Origin: Rhyacichthys aspro
Lineage: Eukaryota > Chordata > Actinopteri > Gobiiformes > Rhyacichthyidae
Length of the DNA stretch: 64,000 bases
Assembly (NCBI GenBank): GCA_036850595.1
Contig: CM072166.1
Coordinates: 13,410,758-13,474,757 of the forward strand
Reading direction: 5' to 3'
Shown: positions 1 through 10,700 of the stretch, piece by piece
Numbering within the stretch: position 1 is the stretch's first letter
Layout of the letters: each line of letters begins with the position of its first letter
The notes under the pieces: generated by a model
What the model saw: the letters and a program-made list of their open reading frames with translations, nothing else
Database searches by the model: none
Told to the model about the DNA's origin: nothing
Translations under genes and position numbers: made by a program

Positions 1-62
1 AAATAAAAAATACAAAACAGGCTCAGGTGTTAAGGTGCTTGAGACTGTAAAGTGCTCAAATA

Positions 63-205
63 CTGTTTTTTTGTTTTTTTGTTTTTTTGGACTTAGTTGA
101 CAGTGTATAGTAGTTGGACAGGAAATGGGCAATGACCCGACTGAGACTCGAACCCCGGTCTCCCGCGTGCTAGGCATATGCTCTACATGAACCAACCGTT
201 TGACT
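63..205 (-). repeat. tRNA-derived SINE remnant
   Basis: Read on the minus strand, about 125-205 has the layout of a tRNA: an A-box-like stretch (TGGTTCATGTAGAGC), an anticodon-arm-like segment (GCCTAGCACGCGGG) and a B-box-like GGTTCGAGTC. It is followed, after a short body, by an A-rich tail (A7C repeated three times, seen as T-rich at 63-89). That head-body-tail order is typical of a short tRNA-derived SINE. The arms pair poorly, so a functional tRNA gene is unlikely. The parent tRNA could be Ala- or Val-like; this is not settled. Confidence 0.5.
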
Positions 206-735
206 TCTTCAAATGGTTAGATTTACAGTTAGGTAAGGGAGCTTTTTCCTGATACAAGATGCTGTATTGTGACAAAAGTGGATTCTGAGGGTCTGTCATG
301 AATTTAACTGTATATGAGAGGACTGCCCTTTCATATACAGTTAGTAATGCCTCATAGTCCTTCTGCCCCATTATCTTGCAGATTTATGAAGACATTTATA
401 ACATTTATAAGCTGTGACTCCAAACTGAATGATATTGGAATAAAATACAGATATACTGTACATGAAGTCTGGAGTATTCTGCACTTTTCCTGAATTCCCT
501 AAAACTTTTCAATGGCAAGTAGCAATAACACTTTTAATAACATTTTTTGCAGTTTGTTTTGAGAAATTATTGCACATTCACAGCCATATTTCATACAAAG
601 ACACATGACATTTATGTGGCTCTGCATTTGCTCTGAATGACATTGTATCCAAAAAATGAAATGGGAAAAGTGCCTCATGTTCCCTGTATTAATACCTCTA
701 TGCTTTTTCTCAGTTACCTTCATTTCTCTGGGCCT
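206..735. other. AT-rich unique sequence, nothing recognised
   Basis: No repeat, RNA or exon signature could be identified here. Short open frames on both strands lack domains and read as chance. A pyrimidine-rich tract near the right edge leads into the GC-richer island that follows. Confidence 0.5.
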
Positions 736-1240
736 CTCCTCTCGTGCACACAGAGCTCGTTCGCGGTTGAACTTTCTGCCCCGGGTCAAGCGGCGAAGGA
801 GGACAAAGTGGTATCTATGCCCCGGCAGTTCATATTTGTGTTGGAGGCGCCGCGCTGCCTGAGCTCCGTGTTAGCTGGAGGTAATTACACCTATACACCA
901 GCAATATCCCCTCCCATTACTGCGCTCTAATGGGCCTTACTGCTCGCACACGCACACACCAACGCAAACACAATCACGCTCACACACGGCCACTTTGTCC
1001 TCGCCGTAGAGGCCAGTGACAACATCGGTTAGCCTCCATCCGTCACGTCAGCGCGGCCCGTGTTTTTTCTGCGGTCGGCTTCAAATCCCCCTCTAGATTT
1101 CTTCGACGGCGAGTGTGTCGGAAAGCGCGTACGAGTCGAAAAGAAGGGATTCTGCTTGTCATGGAGCTCGGGAAAGTTCATTATTAAGGTCTGACGTTTT
1201 GAAATTGTGTTTTTAAGAAGGCAAACAAGGAAGGAGCTCA
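736..1240. other. GC- and CpG-richer island, possible conserved non-coding element or lone exon
   Basis: Base composition shifts sharply from the AT-rich flanks, with many CpG dinucleotides at about 750-870 and 1040-1150. On the plus strand a pyrimidine tract ending CACACAG (about 752) precedes an open stretch that ends at about 880 with CTGGAG followed by GTAATT. This is the arrangement of a splice acceptor, a ~128 bp exon and a donor. The predicted peptide matches no family I know and runs into a stop soon after, so a regulatory island is at least as likely. Conservation in other fish would decide. Confidence 0.3.
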
Positions 1241-1259
1241 TAAAACCACAACTAATGGA

Positions 1260-1956
1260 TTCTTAAGATTAGCAGTGAAAATACAAATTGAAATATATCT
1301 GTTTGGATAAGAGTGTATTGCTGTAAGATGTCTGTGTTTAACTGTTGAGGAATATGGTTTGAAATTGGCTTATCACACTGATGTAAGTCTATAAGTCAGG
1401 TTGATTATTTATTAATTCTGCCTTTAAAATAAAAAGCAAATTAATATGTCACTCTTTTTTCACTCTATACAACTGTACTACTGTAAGTTAAGTTCTCTGA
1501 ATCAAATTGTGGCCATTGTTGTTTTCTTCTAAACTTGCTCCTTGGTGTAAAAAGTAAAGGCAATTTTAAAAGATGGAGAACATGTCAATCAATGTCATTA
1601 GATGGGCCTTTCTTGTTGTTTTCTATAAGATGAATAAACATTACAGGTGCAACATTGAAATATAAAGGTCCATGTAAACCCTGTGGAAGGAGCCATTAGT
1701 TCCATTACTCTGTGTTCATGTACATCTGCTTAAAGGTGACAGATAAGAAGAGCATTCATGATTGCATTAAGGCTTAATTAGCTTTTTATTTTAAAGGCAG
1801 AATTAATAAATAATCAACCTGAACTATAGACTTACATCAGTGTGATAAGCCGATTTCAAACCATATTCCTCAACAGTTAAACACAGACATCCTACAGCAA
1901 TACACTCTTATCCAAACATATATTTCAATTTTTATTTTCTCTGCTAATCTTAAGAA
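1260..1956. repeat. Long inverted repeat (fold-back or MITE-like element)
   Basis: The left arm at 1260-1446 is repeated as its reverse complement at 1774-1956, with only scattered mismatches over about 180 bases. The outermost bases are TTCTTAAGATTAGCAG on the left and its complement on the right. The spacer 1447-1773 is AT-rich and has no open frame of note. I could not find a clear target-site duplication, so the class of element (fold-back transposon, MITE or inverted duplication) is open. The transcript would fold into a very stable stem. Confidence 0.75.
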
Positions 1957-1959
1957 CAC

Positions 1960-1983
1960 ACACCATTTCCATTGAAATGGTGT
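1960..1983. repeat. Perfect 10-bp hairpin
   Basis: ACACCATTTC is followed by a four-base loop CATT and then GAAATGGTGT, a perfect 10-bp stem. It lies directly outside the right arm of the long inverted repeat and may belong to the same insertion. No T-tract follows, so it is not a terminator, and the stem is too short for a microRNA precursor. Confidence 0.5.
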
Positions 1984-2167
1984 GGAATTGCAGTCTAAAG
2001 TCATTGCACATCAAACTCAGTCAAATTATACTCTTTGCATTTTTACCTATTATGTCAAAATAGACCAGTGGAAAGAGCCATTAGCACAGTGGTACTTTTG
2101 CTTTGAAAATAGTAAAAAATAAACATTAATTCTATGCTGATGACGCATAAGAACAGAGACCAAAGCC

Positions 2168-2240
2168 AAGATTGTAACCCAGGTTCTCTGCACACAGTAC
2201 GGCGCTTTACTGGGTGACCTAATGAGGCCAAACGTGATGA
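2168..2240 (-). repeat. tRNA-like remnant, probably a SINE head
   Basis: On the minus strand the order is A-box-like GTAAAGCGCC, an anticodon-arm-like GTACTGTGTGC and B-box-like GGTTACAATC, spaced roughly as in a tRNA. The sequence then runs into AT-rich DNA ending in a T- and A-rich stretch. Stems do not pair well enough to call a tRNA gene. A tRNA-derived SINE head is my reading. Confidence 0.35.
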
Positions 2241-3040
2241 TCAACTTATTCTGTTTGACTATAGCCTACATTATCAGCACAGCACTTGCAGAGTTGATGT
2301 ACTTCACATTGAACACGCAGCAAGTGAAGGTACAACTGAGGGTGGGCTCTTGTGGTAGCAGTTCTGTTTTTCGTGACGCCCCTTGTAAAGCTAGCATCTT
2401 TAGCATTTTAGCCCAGGGCCTGCTTTAGTAGGAACTTCCCAAAAACTGCCCAGAGCAGACAAACTGAGCACCGCTTTGGGAGAAATGCATTCATATATTT
2501 TTCTTTTTAATGAACACAGAATCTTGCATGACTTTTTGCATTTATTAACAAAATTATAATTATTTTTCCATATTTTTAACTTGAGCTCATCTTTGACCTG
2601 TTTCTACTGGGCTGTTTTCAAAGATAACATCATGTCCCTGCAGGGCTACCGTAGGTTCTCACAGGATTTAGATAAGGAGTTTGTTATGTCACCACTAGAT
2701 GCCACCAAAACTAAATACCACAAAATACTAAAACTAATAGTCACCATTTGTCCAAAAAGTAAAAAAAATGAAGTATCATACACTATAGGAACCAATGAGG
2801 AATAATAAAATACCCTATGCCATGTTGTAAATTTTGTCATCAAGTTAGTTTAGTCTATGAAGAAGTACTTTAGAATACATATTACATCACTCTAATAGCA
2901 GCGGACACATAGGAAAACAGCCTGGCTTGATGTACATGAGTGAAGCTAACTACTGGCAGGGCTTTATTCTTAGATCCATCTAAAAACCTCATTTGATGAC
3001 TTTATGATCCTTCGCTGTGTGTTTTAAGAGCAGAAGAAGT
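2241..3040. other. AT-rich sequence with a short shared repeat piece
   Basis: Nothing coding is recognised. The stretch around 2630-2665 (CATGTCCCTGCAGGGCTAC and following bases) resembles 14376-14412, so both may be fragments of one dispersed repeat. The rest appears unique. Confidence 0.35.
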
Positions 3041-3270
3041 CTGACCGGGCGGTAAATAACTGACGAATCATTCAAAAGCGTCCCACCTCTGCACCTCTGG
3101 GCCTCCTCCATCCTCCTCTGGTCCAGGGATCACAGCCAGAGGTTACAACCGCCCCGTCCAATACTCACTCACATTCTGATACGTGCACGCTCCAGCAGCA
3201 TCCAGCCTGGATCTGTCCCGGATTACTCACAGGAATACGTCAGGACTAGATGCTACTCCCATCACAAATA
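3041..3270. other. GC-richer island, candidate conserved non-coding element
   Basis: A compact island of mixed-complexity sequence in AT-rich DNA, with no repeat signature and no open frame with recognisable content. Such islands in fish gene deserts are often enhancers, but nothing in the sequence alone proves it. Confidence 0.25.
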
Positions 3271-3401
3271 CTGTCTGTAAAACTGCTCCGATAATATTTA
3301 AGACTTTATTAAGATGATCAAACTCAATGTAGCATATGGGAGCAGTCAGTGGTGGACAAATCTACAGTTGGAGTTTGTAAAAAGCTCTGCCGATGTGTGA
3401 A

Positions 3402-3560
3402 GGCCGCGTCGCCAAGTGGTAAATCATATCCTGAGTGTCAAGTGTAGTAATCTCAGATGTCAAAATGAGTTGGGGAGGTTTTATCTGCCCAATGGTCTAA
3501 TGGTAAATCCAGGAGGCATTGTAAGTGAGTTGCCTCATACGATCATTACATCATTTATAC
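3402..3560 (+). repeat. tRNA-like motifs, possible degenerate SINE
   Basis: CGCGTCGCCAAGTGGTAAAT at about 3406 resembles the 5' half of a tRNA. CCAATGGTCTAATGGTAAAT at about 3489 resembles the A-box region of a tRNA-Glu. Neither is followed by a good B-box or a paired acceptor stem. I read them as decayed tRNA-derived repeat fragments and the call is weak. Confidence 0.2.
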
Positions 3561-4465
3561 AAATACATAATGGTGATATTGAAGACAAATGTGTTTCGTT
3601 TGACTTGTAACCCCCTGGAAATGAAATGTAATAATGTAGCTTAAAAAATGGCTTATGGCTTAATGTTTATGAATATGTGAATTCACTAAAGTCCTATCTT
3701 GTCTTATCTCTTATGTAGACCATTATACCTTGTGATAACAGTGTTAAAATGTACAGAATACCATTGGTTAATAGATATAGAAAATAGAAATGTTCAAAAC
3801 CCTGGAGCAGAGGTTGTTCCAAGTGGGCTTTAGATTCCCCCATTCAAAATAAATAAATAAATAAATAAACAAATTGGTGACAATAATAAAAACATGGTTG
3901 TATTTTTATATTTGTATCATTTTTACCATTATTGTCATCACTAAATGTATTATAATTATCATTATGAATATTATTTGTGTTATTAATAGTGTGTACATAA
4001 TAACAATGAGTCATCAGTGTCTTACTGTCTAGCCTATCTATTTTTTGTCTTGTCTCAAAAAAAAAAAAAAAAAAAAAAAGAAGAAGAAAAATCACAGCTT
4101 ATTCCACAAAGCACACATATCCCTGATGGAGAATTTCAGTCTTCATTCATTTATGGCCTCAATGTCTACCTCTATCAGGTAAACACCATTCCTTTGATTT
4201 GGCTTTACGTGTGCTCCTACCTTCTATTAGTCTTTATAATCTCAGTCCTCAGAAGCATAGACAGACTTGTATATTCAATACTACACTGTGTTGAGCGTCC
4301 TGTCTATGGGTCCCATATAGATGGTCAATAAACTTCTCTTGCCTAAGATCATCCAGAAAGTCTTTCTCATGTGACTCCTCTCACCTCCAAGGGCAGCTCA
4401 GATATTCCCTAACAATGCCCAAATGAGCCTACTTAACACATTCTTTACCTAAAAACCAAAAACTT
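3561..4465. other. AT-rich stretch with simple repeats
   Basis: Contains an AAAT-type microsatellite at 3847-3869 and a poly-A run of about 23 bases at 4057-4079 that continues as AAG repeats. The poly-A could be the tail of an old retroposed sequence in plus orientation, but no source is recognisable upstream. Open frames crossing the poly-A encode homopolymers and are not genes. Confidence 0.5.
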
Positions 4466-4790
4466 AACTTAAAGCAACCCTGCATAACTTTTAGCCATAA
4501 CTTTCCAGCAGAGGGCGCAGATCCCACTCTGTGCAACCAATGGATAGAGGCCGCCATTTTTGTTTACAAGTAGAGTCGTTTAAGATGGCAAATGTGGAAG
4601 AAAGAACATGTCTTGATAGGGTTTTTTTTTGCGTATTTTGTACAGTATCCTAGGGCCCAGTTTATTGCCCTATTTTCTTTACTATGTGTGTAGTTTGGTA
4701 GAGTATGCACTCACGTAATCTCTCCTGATATGTCCTTGTCTCGCTGACAGGAAAGTTAAAGGATGTCAGACGACTCGAATACAGAGTTTT
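4466..4790 (+). repeat. Dispersed repeat, copy 1, with CTCF-like motif
   Basis: Aligns by eye with 10396-10700. Shared blocks include a start near TTAAAGC, TGTAACTTTTAGCC-like sequence, a CAGCAG-GGGCGC core, ACAAGTAGAG, GGAAGAAAG followed by CATGTCTT, GTATTTTGTACA, and GCCTATTTTCTTT. The copies are clearly diverged. The family is not one I can name; the edges are approximate. Confidence 0.6.
4505..4520 (+). promoter_or_regulatory. CTCF-like motif
   Basis: CCAGCAGAGGGCGCAG fits the vertebrate CTCF core consensus (CCASYAGRKGGCRSY) at nearly every position. It sits inside a dispersed repeat, as does a matching motif at 10424. Whether it is bound is unknown. Confidence 0.45.
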
Positions 4791-5530
4791 CCTGATAATT
4801 GTGTTCATTTTTACAGCACATGTCGAGGAGATTTAGAGGGTTTCAGTTCACATATGTCAGAACACAGTCCAGGTGGTTTTACTGAAGAGAGGAGGGGGGC
4901 AAGAGTGTGTGGGTGAAAATCTCTGTGTTTACAGTTGGTGGCAACGATGTTGGATAAAGTCTTATTAATACCAGCTGTATTTGAACATATGTGCAATTTA
5001 GAAAGTAATGCAAAAAGAAGCTGCGGAGAGTATGAAGCCTCAGTGTTTGCTCAGAGCGGCAGTTACATCATGTAAACGCCACCATTTACACATCAGCAAC
5101 ATGCTCTTTCAGAGGATCTCCAGACATTGTTTGTGCTTACCACCCAGAGGTTAGAGGAAGCCACCAGAAAGATATGCTCTGGGTGAGAAAAGTGAGTTGA
5201 AATTGAAAAATGTAAAGTTTCCGAATGATGTCAGGATACAGTGTAGAAAACTGTTTAATAATACAACTTTCTGCTGCATTCATCCTGGGTTTTTTGTCCC
5301 ATCCACTGCCCTAAAGACTAAACAATGTACAACTAGTTACTGCATATATGTTGTCACTATAGATATAGCAAAAAGTAACTGCAAAAATAACAAAATCTGG
5401 AAAAATAGATAATGTATGTTTGATTATAAGGGATCTTCATCAAGCAACAATGTGTGTACATGTAATATCACTTGATTGTTGGCCTCTCTCGTGTTGCTTA
5501 TGCTAACATGCTATCATAAACCACGGAGCT
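4791..5530. other. Nothing recognised
   Basis: Mixed-complexity AT-rich DNA without a repeat, RNA or coding signature that I can identify. Short open frames on both strands are unsupported. Confidence 0.45.
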
Positions 5531-5790
5531 GAATGTAAATGATATAATGTGTGTGTCAGCCTGCAGCTCTACTCACTAAGTACACCACTGCGGTGGTCCA
5601 GCACTGACAGATCTGAGCCAGGTCGTACCTCGGGGCCTCGTTCCAGTTTGCATGTGTACAGCTCGACAAACAGTGGGATCTAAATTGCACTCTGATGAAA
5701 ATAATCAGACTGAAAGGCAACAAAGCAGCGAGGTTTCATTCTGCACTGTTCTGGCCCTCAGCGTTCGATGAGAAAAGTCAATGAGAACAA
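5531..5790. other. Candidate conserved non-coding island
   Basis: GC content and complexity rise for about 250 bases, with no recognisable repeat and no long open frame. Listed because it resembles the other islands in this desert; function not shown. Confidence 0.2.
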
Positions 5791-7480
5791 CTGTAGAACA
5801 ATGTAAAAGACAAAGGATAAACAGCAAAGCAAAAATGATCAATGGTTTAGACGTTTGAAAATGTGTGTCCACTTTGACATTTGGTTGAACTGGAGTCTGG
5901 GGAGATGGCGGCAGTCTGTGCTCTAATATTGGTTTAAATCACTATAAGCTTGTTTAGTAATGCAGGCTCCAATCCACATACCATTATTAGATGAGATCTG
6001 ACCCTCAGTTTACACCGAGAACTATCGTGGGATGTGAAGAAGCGTCAATTTACTCCAAGGACGTCAGAGTTGTTGGTGCTAACCTCTGTGTTTTGTTGAC
6101 TTTATTTTATTTTCTTATGATTTTCTCATTTCCTCAAATGGATAAAATACGAAATGATCAACTCATTTATCCCAGATTATCTTTGTTGCACTACATTGTA
6201 CTTTTAATGACTGCTGCTACAGAGATTAGGTTATATGTAGCTGGTGTGGGTAATACTTATTGTCTAAACCCAAAGCTGTGCCTATTGAGCTCCATGCATT
6301 CTCTTTTCTTACAATGTCCTTAAAATAAAATGGGTGTTTGGTGTCATAAATGAAATAAATTTGCTCCACCTCAAGGTTTAACTTCTTGTCGTCCATGGTC
6401 CAACATTCACTAAAGTCCTGGATACGAAGAGCCATGTTTACATCACTGCTATGTTTTTAGTGTGCCTTTATTTTGATAGTGTAGCAGTTTATTTTGACAC
6501 TTGGTGCCTATTTCCCATGTTTCCCTGGCTGTAGCTTGGTAGACTGATGAGGAACCACTTGAAAAATAGAACTCCAACCTATCTTGAGGCGTTGCTGGTG
6601 TAAATTGTCAGACTGGAGTTGAGTTGGTGTAAATTGAAGGTTATGCTTAAAAATTGATACATACATATATATTGATATTTTTAAAAGCAATATAACATCA
6701 ATATTCTGGCTTTTAATAACGATATACTCCTCTCTGCAAAATGTCCGACAGGAGTTTAGAAGCACCTTCTCTTTGAAGGCAGATGTTTTGATGTATTTTC
6801 AGGAAGAGTTCTTGCTTCTATTCATTGTTTACTGTTTGTTTGCATTTTGTTTGTCTCCAGAACTAATGTACATCAGCCAGACTGTATGACTTTACACAAG
6901 TAGTTCATGTAAACAGACCACTAGTGACTAAAAACTGGGCATATTTTTGGTTTTCTGTGATATGTTTAGAAAAAAGCATTGAACAAAATGAACTTTATTC
7001 AATAAATTGAAGATAAATACAATATTTGTCTGGTTTTGTTGAGTAAATGGTGTTGAGCATTAATCATAAAGAAGTATATATTGTTATCGTATCCAATTGA
7101 GCCATACTGCCTTGTATAGAGGTACATATTGTATCGTGAGCTATGTATCAATGTATCGTATTGCCATGTCCTAGATGATAGACAGCCCAAATTAATATGA
7201 CTAACAAATGGTAAAGGTTTCAAAAGTTGCAGTAGCCATCAATCCTTAACATCAATCCATAAACAAATAGCTTTTAAGAGACGCTGATGAAAGTCAAATC
7301 TATTTTTACCTTTTTACAGAAGAATTAACGTATTTATGTTTTTGCGGTGATAATATATAAAAAAAAAAAACGATACTTGTGTGGTCTTTTGGCATTTAAG
7401 GAATCCCATGATGATCTATGTACACTCTAACACAGGTCAGAGTGAGTGTAAAAACAAAAAAGCAGGTCCTCCTCCCTGAC
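5791..7480. other. AT-rich desert, nothing recognised
   Basis: No gene or classified repeat. Open frames up to about 110 codons occur but have no domain, no codon bias, and are rich in residues expected from AT-rich DNA. An 11-base A run occurs near 7361. Confidence 0.45.
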
Positions 7481-7800
7481 TTCATCCAACCACTGTCTCC
7501 ATTTCTAATCCGGCCTTACTCTGCGTCTTATCGCTACTGCTGGAGTTGAGTTTCATGCCACCGCAAGCTGCACTTCGTTACGAGGCCGACGTCAAGATTT
7601 CCCCGATGATTTCTTTAGTGATAACCGACTCAGTGTGAATGAAGCCACGGGATGAAGTGTGCATGTGTGTTTCATTCTGAGGCGGGCGCACGCACATGGG
7701 GAACATAATCTGTCAGGATATCGCACTGTATTAAAGAGGATCCAGCCGCATGGCCACCCGCTACGTGCACAGAGGACGGAGAGTACCAGATCTGAGATGA
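7481..7800. other. GC-richer island, candidate regulatory element
   Basis: A change to mixed-complexity sequence with several CpGs (about 7510-7790) between AT-rich flanks. No exon structure is evident. Confidence 0.22.
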
Positions 7801-7850
7801 AATACTGGGAAAAGAATGGTGCTGCCCAACAACATCAAATGCACAACTTT

Positions 7851-8390
7851 TAAATTTATTTATTTATTTATTTATTTTAATTAATATATGTTTTAGAAAG
7901 CTATCTGATTTAATTTTCATTGTTTTAAAAGATGATTATTGACACATTCAAACTATTCAATTCAGTTTGATTTATCACAATAACAATTATGTCAAAGAGC
8001 AAAACAAAAGACAGCAAATAGACAAACAGGTTGAACATCACCTGTCCTTAGACGCTTAAAGAGAGAAAAAAAAAAAGACAGATCACTGATCATCCATTAT
8101 ATGAACAAATGAATGAAAATTAATATCAATATAGTATAATAATCTCAGCAGTAAAGTTATTCCTGCCTATAACGGCCTAACATTCCCCTTTTTTCACTTT
8201 CTGTAAAGGAATAACAAATTTTATATATATTTTTTTGGAATAGAATGTGCACGTGTATGAAAATAAAAGCTATTATAAGGATTTGGCTCTTTATAACTTT
8301 TTTGATCATTACGAACACAACTGTAGCTTCTAGAAATGAAAAGAAATGAGTAAGCCTAACATTTATTTGGACTTATATTTTAGTTGAAAT
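7851..8390. other. AT-rich stretch with TTTA microsatellite
   Basis: A TTTA tandem repeat lies at about 7855-7878. The remainder is AT-rich and unclassified, with an 11-base A run near 8070. Confidence 0.5.
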
Positions 8391-8720
8391 AGAACATTGT
8401 CTTTGTAACCAGTCAATGGAGGCCCAACTAAACCCTAACTCACCCCTCTTGAATTACAGCCCAATCAGCTTCACTATCATGTTTATTTTCACCCCTGAAT
8501 TGGAATAATGAAAGTGGGCGCTGACATGTTAAAGCTCCATTGTGGACAGTGCATGGAGCGGTGTGAGTGAAAGCGGAGCTGGGTAATGATAGGTAATCAC
8601 CGAGTTAACGCAGGATGATTCAACGGCGCCGGTGGGCCATCGACAAAACCCAGAACCTGGTGGAGATGACCAAATATATACAAGTGCATCATTGCCTAAA
8701 TACATATGCAACCATCCTGT
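8391..8720. other. Candidate conserved non-coding island
   Basis: Mixed-complexity sequence with a GC-rich core at about 8560-8660 (CGGCGCCGG at 8624). No repeat family is recognised and the open frames across it are short and opposed on both strands. Confidence 0.22.
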
Positions 8721-8955
8721 TCATAATGGACGGAACAAACGTGTAAAAGTTTGTCTGACCTTTAACCTCTCCACTGTTTTAAGAAGGGCCTCCTTTTCCA
8801 GTAAACTCTCCCTTTTCCTTCCAGTAATGGCTACTTTGTGTACACACGTCCTTCAAAAACCACAGAATGGCACGTGTCGGAAACTGATGACTGTAAAAAA
8901 AACTGAAAACGAGTGACTAGTCATGTATTAACTGGAAAAAAATTACCATTTGTCT

Positions 8956-9040
8956 AGCACAATGGTTAAAACGGTCAGCATATTGGACTGATTAGCAACA
9001 ATTGCATAAGGAAGCCAAGCCGTATTCCTTCGGACTGAAA
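8956..9040 (+). repeat. Weak tRNA-like sequence
   Basis: TAGCACAATGGTTAAAACGG resembles a tRNA D-arm and A-box, but the anticodon arm and B-box positions do not fold convincingly. It is probably a decayed tRNA-derived repeat. Confidence 0.15.
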
Positions 9041-9109
9041 AAAAAGGCAATTCAAAATGTCATACCTGAACCAAATCCTACCATTTTCCAATCTAAATGC
9101 CCGTGAACT

Positions 9110-9480
9110 AGCTGTGGTGTGACCTCGCCGGTTGGGTCATTAGAAAGGAGCGTTCTGATTGGCTGTCTGGCGTAGCAGCGCGGGGTTACGGCTCCGGCTA
9201 AATCTCCAGGGAAGGGCCAGAACAGTGCAGAACAACAATAGGGCCCGGGCGCTGTGTTTAGTCTGCGTCTGCGGGGGCTTACAGCAGATTCTGGACTTTG
9301 AAACGAGACCCCGGCTCACTCCCAAAGACTTTAAGACTCACTCGCCGCTAGTTTATTACATTTTAGTTGACTTTTCATCCGTGTCCAAAGCGCGCACAAA
9401 TACCATATCATCACAACCAGAAGCACTCCGTTCCAAAATCTCTCCTGGCCATCTTTGCTTCGTACGCTATGTCTTTCAGG
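9110..9480. other. GC- and CpG-rich island
   Basis: CpG-rich at about 9120-9370. A 119-codon and an overlapping 139-codon open frame run on the plus strand through it and beyond, but in different frames and with no recognisable domain, so I do not call a gene. A regulatory island or an unrecognised first exon are both possible. Confidence 0.25.
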
Positions 9481-10395
9481 ACGACTCACTTTTGTATTTA
9501 TCTGAGTTATTTATCTGAGTTAATACTTGTCTCGGTCAGACATCTTTTGGATTTTTCAGGCTTTTCTTCAGCCCACAAGGAGCCCTGTTTAAATAAATCT
9601 CTACTTGTGACGAGGGTTTTGAGAAATCCACTGAAAGAATCTCCCCTTGTCAATCACGCGTTCGTCCGCCTTGAGGTCGGTTACTGGCGACTCTGGTGGG
9701 CTCCTGTCGTGAAAACAATAAGGAAGAAGCGCAGAAGTCCAAAACTCACATATGAGAAGGTGTTGAATCCTGGTAGATTATTTTAAAAAGGCTGAGAGGG
9801 TTTAGGGCTTGAGGATGGAGTAAAAACACAACAGGGATGAGTATATTTGATATGTGCATTCATCACTGCAAGCAAAAAACAGAAGTTCACTGTAAAAGTA
9901 TAAGAGTCGACCACAACTCTCGTACTCACACTTATTTGACCTCCTCTGATTATTATATTATTATTATATAAGTACTCATTCTGAAAAAATCTTGTATCAT
10001 ATGTGATAAGGATCATTTATTCCTTTTTTGGGGGTTTTTGCTATATGTTTGTATTTAAAGATAAACTCAATAAGATCTATTTTCTCCTACATTCTACAGC
10101 TTTAGACTTCACGAATAAAAAACAGTGATGTGTAATAAAAACAAAGCAGCAGTCTTCATACATCTTTGCCTTTTGCAGGCCTTTTCCAAGTGCAGCCTCT
10201 AGAATGATATATAATCCTAAATTAAATATCATTAGAATGTATTCTGTCATAGGCTAAAGGATTATGAATGTACTTTTGTGTGTGTTTGTTTTTTAAATTC
10301 AAGATAATGACATATTTTGTAGTGTCCATTTACATTCATGAGAGCTTTAAGTATGTATTCTGTATGATTGGGCACTGATTACATTTCTAGCTGCT
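9481..10395. other. AT-rich sequence, nothing recognised
   Basis: No repeat or gene signature apart from short ATT runs near 9950-9970. The right end leads into the second copy of a dispersed repeat. Confidence 0.4.
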
Positions 10396-10700
10396 AATTA
10401 AAGCTGCCCTGTGTAACTTTTAGCCAGCAGGGGGCGCATATCCCTCTGCACCGGCATCTTTATTGACAAGTAGAGACGTTTAAAAGGGCAAGTTTGGAAG
10501 AAAGAGCATGTCTTCTGAAACAGTAGGGTCATTTTAGTGTATTTTGTACAAATATGACTCTAGGGTCTAGTGTATTGGCCTATTTTCTTTGTTATATGCG
10601 CAGTGTTTTAAAGCGTGCACTATTATAATCTTTAAAGTTAGTGAGATAGGCATATTTCTACTGATCATGTCGAAGCACCATTAAAAAAATGTTGAGAATT
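10396..10700 (+). repeat. Dispersed repeat, copy 2, with CTCF-like motif
   Basis: Homologous to 4466-4790 in the same orientation, with matching order of blocks and many substitutions. It opens with TTAAAGCTGCCCTGTGTAAC. A reverse-strand sequence at about 14430-14474 has a similar opening and may be a third, partial copy. Confidence 0.6.
10424..10439 (+). promoter_or_regulatory. CTCF-like motif
   Basis: CCAGCAGGGGGCGCAT is a close fit to the CTCF core. It occupies the equivalent position in the dispersed repeat to the motif at 4505, in the same orientation, so the repeat family probably brought it. Confidence 0.5.

Noticed and set aside
125..205. tRNA gene on the minus strand
   Set aside because: A- and B-box-like motifs are present but the stems pair badly and an A-rich tail follows, so a tRNA-derived SINE fits better.
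1960..1983. Hairpin as microRNA precursor or terminator
   Set aside because: The stem is only 10 bp with a 4-base loop, too short for a pre-miRNA, and lacks a T-tract.
9159..9786. Overlapping plus-strand open frames of 119 and 139 codons, the longest in the window
   Set aside because: They lie in different frames, have no domain or recognisable splice structure, and this length is expected by chance in a 64-kb window where GC-rich islands lack stops.
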